Of a stretch of 64,000 nucleotides of DNA, positions 60,597 through 64,000 are shown piece after piece; the stretch's first letter is position 1, and the number at the start of each line of letters is the position of its first letter. This DNA is from Syntrophorhabdaceae bacterium. Its GTDB lineage: Bacteria; Desulfobacterota; Syntrophorhabdia; Syntrophorhabdales; Syntrophorhabdaceae. Made by a program: the position numbers and the translations under genes. Below the pieces are notes generated by a model. The model was not told the origin of the DNA. It saw only the letters and a list, made by a program, of their open reading frames with translations, and did no database searches. The DNA lies in the NCBI GenBank assembly GCA_035541755.1, contig DATKMQ010000055.1, forward strand, positions 1 to 64,000. The letters run 5' to 3'.

Positions 60597-61177
60597 GCCT
60601 TGTGCCAATCGTAATAGAAAAAGACGGCAGAGGGGAGAGGGCCTACGACATATACTCGCGGCTGCTCAAAGAGAGGATCATCTTTCTCGGGGATGCCATC
60701 GATGACAACATAGCCAATATCATCATAGCGCAGCTTCTGTTTCTCGAATCCGAAGACCCTTCCAAGGATATCTACCTTTATATAAATAGTCCCGGAGGCT
60801 ATATAACGGCCGGTCTCGCGATTTATGATACCATGCAGTATGTGAAGGCGCCTATCGTGACGACCTGTATCGGTCAGGCGGCAAGCATGGGTGCGGTGCT
60901 TTTGGCGGGCGGAGAAAAGGGAAAGCGCTATGCCCTGCCTCATTCAAGAATCCTCATCCACCAGCCCCTCGGCGGTGCACAGGGACAGGCGAGCGATATC
61001 GACATTCAAGCCAGGGAGATCCTGAGAATGCGGCAAGAAATCAACAAGATACTCGAGAAACACACGGGACAGCCCCTCGAAAAGGTTGCCAAGGACACAG
61101 AACGCGATTATTTTATGAGCGCCGAACAGGCCATCGAGTATGGCATCATCGACCAAATACTTGAAAAGAGGTTTTAA
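60593..61177 (+). CDS. clpP: ATP-dependent Clp protease proteolytic subunit
   Basis: ClpP serine protease subunit, 194 aa. Catalytic Ser in [14 protein letters not shown] (about residue 98), His in [14 protein letters not shown] (about 123) and Asp near 172 ([20 protein letters not shown]). [20 protein letters not shown] is the conserved substrate-groove strand. Forms 14-mer barrels with ClpX, whose gene starts 2 bases after this stop. It overlaps tig by 4 bases. Confidence 0.97.
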   Translation: MSLVPIVIEKDGRGERAYDIYSRLLKERIIFLGDAIDDNIANIIIAQLLFLESEDPSKDIYLYINSPGGYITAGLAIYDTMQYVKAPIVTTCIGQAASMGAVLLAGGEKGKRYALPHSRILIHQPLGGAQGQASDIDIQAREILRMRQEINKILEKHTGQPLEKVAKDTERDYFMSAEQAIEYGIIDQILEKRF

Positions 61178-61179
61178 TA

Positions 61180-62433
61180 ATGATCAAGAAAACGAACGGA
61201 AGGACCATTAAATTGAATTGTTCCTTCTGCGGCAAGAGTCAGGATGAAGTGAAGAAGCTCATTGCGGGTCCTATGGTCTATATCTGCGATGAGTGCATCG
61301 AGCTGTGCAACGAGATCATCCAGGAAGAAGCGAAGAAGGAACGTTTTGACTATATCAAGACATCGATTCCCAAACCGCACGAGATCAGAAAACTCCTGGA
61401 CGATTATGTGATAGGTCAGGATCACGCCAAGAAGGTTCTTTCTGTGGCTGTGTATAACCACTATAAACGGATTGAGTCGAGGACGCAGTTTGATGATATC
61501 GAGATACAGAAGAGCAACATTCTGCTCATCGGGCCCACCGGTTCGGGAAAGACCCTTCTCGCTCAAACGCTCGCCAAGATACTCCACGTGCCTTTTACCA
61601 TTGCCGATGCAACGACGCTCACCGAGGCCGGCTATGTGGGCGAAGATGTAGAAAATATTATCCTCTACCTTCTGCAGGCAGCCGATTATAATGTTGAGCG
61701 GGCAGAACGGGGTATCGTCTATATCGATGAGATTGACAAGATTTCAAGAAAGACCGACAGCCCCTCGATCACGAGAGATGTATCCGGAGAAGGTGTGCAG
61801 CAGGCTCTCTTAAAGATCATAGAGGGAACGGTTGCCAATGTACCGCCCAAGGGAGGAAGAAAGCATCCTCAGCAGGAATACATCAAGGTAGATACGTCCA
61901 ATATTCTTTTCATCTGCGGCGGGGCCTTCCACAGCATCGAATCGTTGATCGCTGCAAGAATCGGCAAGAAAGGCATCGGTTTTGGGGTGGACGTCGAGGG
62001 TGGCAGGGACAAGCGGTATTCGGAACTCATCATGGAGATCCAGCCTGAGGACCTTCTGAAATACGGGCTTATCCCCGAGTTCATCGGTCGGCTTCCTATC
62101 ACGGCAACGCTCGAAGAGCTAAGCGAGGAGAATCTGGTCGAGATCTTGAGAAGGCCGCGCAACGCCATCGTGAAACAGTACAAGAAACTCTTCGACCTGG
62201 AAAACGTGAAGCTGACGTTTACCGAAGGAGCGCTTCGCGGCATCGCAAAGGAAGCCATGAAGAAAAAGACCGGCGCCAGAGGCTTGAGGTCCATCATGGA
62301 GAAGGTCATGCTCGATGTGATGTACGAAATCCCAACGCTCTCAAACGTCAAAGAGTGCGTGATCAGCGAAGAAGTGATCCTCAACCATGAAAGGCCCATA
62401 CTCATTTATGAGGAAGTGGCTGAAATTGCGTAA
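61180..62433 (+). CDS. clpX: ATP-dependent Clp protease ATP-binding subunit ClpX
   Basis: AAA+ unfoldase, 417 aa. N-terminal zinc domain with cysteines CSFCGKS and CDECIELC (about residues 9-37). Walker [13 protein letters not shown] (about 112-123), Walker [13 protein letters not shown] (about 183-194), sensor FICGGAF and the IGF-type ClpP-binding loop as KKGIGFGVD (about 265). The arginine finger region PEFIGRLP and the sensor-2 stretch [10 protein letters not shown] complete it. Partner of the adjacent ClpP. Confidence 0.97.
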   Translation: MIKKTNGRTIKLNCSFCGKSQDEVKKLIAGPMVYICDECIELCNEIIQEEAKKERFDYIKTSIPKPHEIRKLLDDYVIGQDHAKKVLSVAVYNHYKRIESRTQFDDIEIQKSNILLIGPTGSGKTLLAQTLAKILHVPFTIADATTLTEAGYVGEDVENIILYLLQAADYNVERAERGIVYIDEIDKISRKTDSPSITRDVSGEGVQQALLKIIEGTVANVPPKGGRKHPQQEYIKVDTSNILFICGGAFHSIESLIAARIGKKGIGFGVDVEGGRDKRYSELIMEIQPEDLLKYGLIPEFIGRLPITATLEELSEENLVEILRRPRNAIVKQYKKLFDLENVKLTFTEGALRGIAKEAMKKKTGARGLRSIMEKVMLDVMYEIPTLSNVKECVISEEVILNHERPILIYEEVAEIA

Positions 62434-62451
62434 TATAAAGCCATCTCACCG

Positions 62452-62480
62452 TTGACATCGCAGCGTAAAGCTGCTATATT
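62452..62480 (+). promoter_or_regulatory. Sigma70 promoter of the tRNA-Val/tRNA-Asp pair
   Basis: Perfect TTGACA (62452-62457), 17-nt spacer, TATATT (62475-62480), with transcription expected a few bases before the tRNA-Val at 62491. Confidence 0.8.
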
Positions 62481-62490
62481 GACGAGCATT

Positions 62491-62565
62491 GGGCGGATAG
62501 CTCAGCGGGAGAGCATCGGCCTTACAAGCCGAGGGTCGCAGGTTCAAAACCTGTTCCGCCTACCA
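62491..62565 (+). tRNA. tRNA-Val (anticodon TAC)
   Basis: Cloverleaf with acceptor GGGCGGA/TCCGCCT (one G-T), D-stem GCTC/GAGC, anticodon stem CGGC/GCCG with loop CTTACAA, T-stem GCAGG/CCTGT-type with TTCAAAA, discriminator A and an encoded CCA (62563-62565). Confidence 0.95.
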
Positions 62566-62585
62566 TTTGTGTATGCTGTATATGC

Positions 62586-62662
<77 letters not shown>

Positions 62663-62681
62663 TTTTTCAAATTCAAATCGA

Positions 62682-64000
62682 ATGAATTTCATACTATGTA
62701 TACATAACCACCAGCCAGTCGGAAATATGGATTACATCATTGAGGAGGCATATATGCGTGCATATATGCCTTTTTTTGATGTGCTCAAGTCTTTTCTGGG
62801 GATCAAGATTAATCTTCATTTCTCGGGGTATCTTTTTTCGTGGCTACAAAAGCATAAGCCCGACTACATCGAACTCATCAGAGAATTAGCGAGAAAAGGA
62901 CAGATTGAAATCGTATGCGGGGGCATGTACGAGCCGGTGTTAGCCCTCTTGCCGGAACAAGACGGCATCTCGCAGATCGTGATGCATAAAGACCTTATGA
63001 AGCGCGTCTTTAGCGAGGAGCCCATGGGTATGTGGCTTGCAGAGCGGGTATATGAGCCGCAGATACCGAGGATACTCCATAAGGCGGGCATTGCCTACAC
63101 CTTAGTCGATGACAACCATTTTAAATCCGTGGGGTTTTCCGACGAGGACCTCTACGGTTATTATGTAACCGAATACGAGGGCCATCCCCTTTCCATCTTT
63201 CCCGGGCTCGAAACATTACGCTACACCATCCCTTTTAAGCCTCTTAGCACGCTTGACGAGTATCTCAAGGGTGTTGCCGGTGAGGGCGGCGATCTCGTTG
63301 TGTTCGGGGACGACGGGGAGAAGTTCGGCCTTTGGCCGGGCACTTATGATTCGGTGTATGGAGAGGGCTGGCTCGAATCATTTTTTGAGTATCTCACCGC
63401 AAACAGGTCATGGCTCACGACCACCACATTCGGAGAGTACGCAGTCAAACATCCGCCAAAGGGCCGGGTCTATCTGGAGTGCTCATCATACAAAGAGATG
63501 GGAGAATGGAGCCTGCCCGCGAAGCTTGCAAGGGATTATGGCGAGTTGCTCCACAAGACCGACATCCCCTACGGGGATTTTCTCAAAGGCGGTTACTACA
63601 AGAATTTTCTCATCAAGTATGATGAAAGCAACGACATGCATAAGAAGATGTTGCGTCTCTCCGACAAGGCTCAAAAACATGATGAAGCGAGAAGGCACAT
63701 CTTCATGGCCCAGGCAAACGACAGTTACTGGCACGGTGTTTTCGGAGGTCTTTACCTGCCGCACCTGCGGGCGTCCGTATATGGACATCTCATAGAAGCT
63801 GAAAAACTGCTTGACCCCGGTAAGCCGTTCGTGAGCGGTTATATCGAGGATGTGAATATGGACGGCCACGATGAGGCGGTTCTGGTAAACGACATAGTCG
63901 AAGCCACATTTCTTTTGAAAGAAGGAGGCGTTCTCTACGGCCTCGATTACAAGCCCTGTTCAGCGAATGTAACGGCTACTTTGCGCCGTAGATACGAAGG
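62682..64000 (+). CDS. Glycoside hydrolase family 57 (4-alpha-glucanotransferase/amylase type), partial
   Basis: GH57 enzyme acting on alpha-1,4-glucans, at least 439 aa and cut by the window end. The true start is ATG 62682: the frame reads MNFILCIHNHQPVGNMDYII, containing conserved region 1 (HNHQPVG), which shorter start choices lose. Region 2 is GQIEIVCGGMYEPV, region 3 MGMWLAERVYEP with the nucleophile Glu, region 4 VVFGDDGEKFGLWPG with the general acid Asp, the form found in 4-alpha-glucanotransferases. A downstream HGVFGGLYLPHLR segment matches the GH57 C-terminal part. No ribosome site is visible. Likely role: glycogen turnover. Confidence 0.9.
   Translation, partial: MNFILCIHNHQPVGNMDYIIEEAYMRAYMPFFDVLKSFLGIKINLHFSGYLFSWLQKHKPDYIELIRELARKGQIEIVCGGMYEPVLALLPEQDGISQIVMHKDLMKRVFSEEPMGMWLAERVYEPQIPRILHKAGIAYTLVDDNHFKSVGFSDEDLYGYYVTEYEGHPLSIFPGLETLRYTIPFKPLSTLDEYLKGVAGEGGDLVVFGDDGEKFGLWPGTYDSVYGEGWLESFFEYLTANRSWLTTTTFGEYAVKHPPKGRVYLECSSYKEMGEWSLPAKLARDYGELLHKTDIPYGDFLKGGYYKNFLIKYDESNDMHKKMLRLSDKAQKHDEARRHIFMAQANDSYWHGVFGGLYLPHLRASVYGHLIEAEKLLDPGKPFVSGYIEDVNMDGHDEAVLVNDIVEATFLLKEGGVLYGLDYKPCSANVTATLRRRYE

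Overview
The window is about 64 kb of bacterial chromosome, gene dense, with no insertion sequences, phage genes or CRISPR. Gene content points to an anaerobic, probably syntrophic or fermentative member of the former Deltaproteobacteria (Desulfobacterota; a Syntrophorhabdus-like lineage would fit, which is inference). Evidence: two complete ETF/FixCX operons, two-subunit class I fumarase with malic enzyme, a GctAB-type CoA-transferase pair, an RpoH-type sigma factor, a PEP-CTERM surface protein, the alternative (carboxyspermidine) polyamine route and a GH57 glucan enzyme.

Layout. 1-10 kb: two fixABCX-like operons (etfB-etfA-fixC-fixX) flank a gene joining a MerR-like HTH, a PAS-like region and a class III nucleotidyl cyclase. 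The second operon is followed by two tandem micro-membrane proteins (37 and 33 aa) and a 137-aa membrane protein. 10-15.7 kb (minus): PBP4-type carboxypeptidase, ArnT-like glycosyltransferase, UPF0200-like kinase, RNase P RNA, RNase HI, a coiled-coil zinc-ribbon protein and a CAT-anticodon tRNA. 15.9-20.8 kb: malic enzyme, fumarase alpha and beta, inositol-phosphate synthase and a CDP-alcohol phosphatidyltransferase whose ribosome-binding/start region is duplicated. 20.8-28.5 kb: ispG, a TerC-like protein, a cytidylate-kinase-like/BON fusion, an APC permease, and an HTH protein with a polyproline ExeA-like ATPase. 28.5-33.4 kb: TPR protein and a moxR-DUF58-transglutaminase operon.

33.5-41.1 kb: a DUF2156 protein, a ThDP enzyme, then an XRE-cupin regulator and four genes forming a full arginine to agmatine to putrescine to carboxyspermidine to spermidine route. 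41.3-49.6 kb: a PEP-CTERM protein behind a GEMM-like leader, then signalling and stress genes (response regulator, STAS-like protein and a fragment of a paralogue, hemerythrin, a large hybrid histidine kinase). 50-54 kb: small membrane proteins, a DUF554 protein probably starting at CTG, a gene-poor stretch and rpoH. 54-57.3 kb: standalone CuA-like cupredoxin, Tat phosphoesterase, CapA-like protein and a radical SAM protein. 57.4-64 kb: CoA-transferase A/B, tig-clpP-clpX, tRNA-Val, tRNA-Asp and a GH57 enzyme cut by the window end.

Several genes are easy to mis-annotate. The DUF58 gene seems to begin at an ATC codon inside moxR, the DUF554 gene at CTG, and the GH57 gene 73 bases upstream of its first obvious start. 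Two micro-genes and a 58-codon broken gene are below usual length cut-offs. Functional calls rest on motif recognition by eye; no database search was run.
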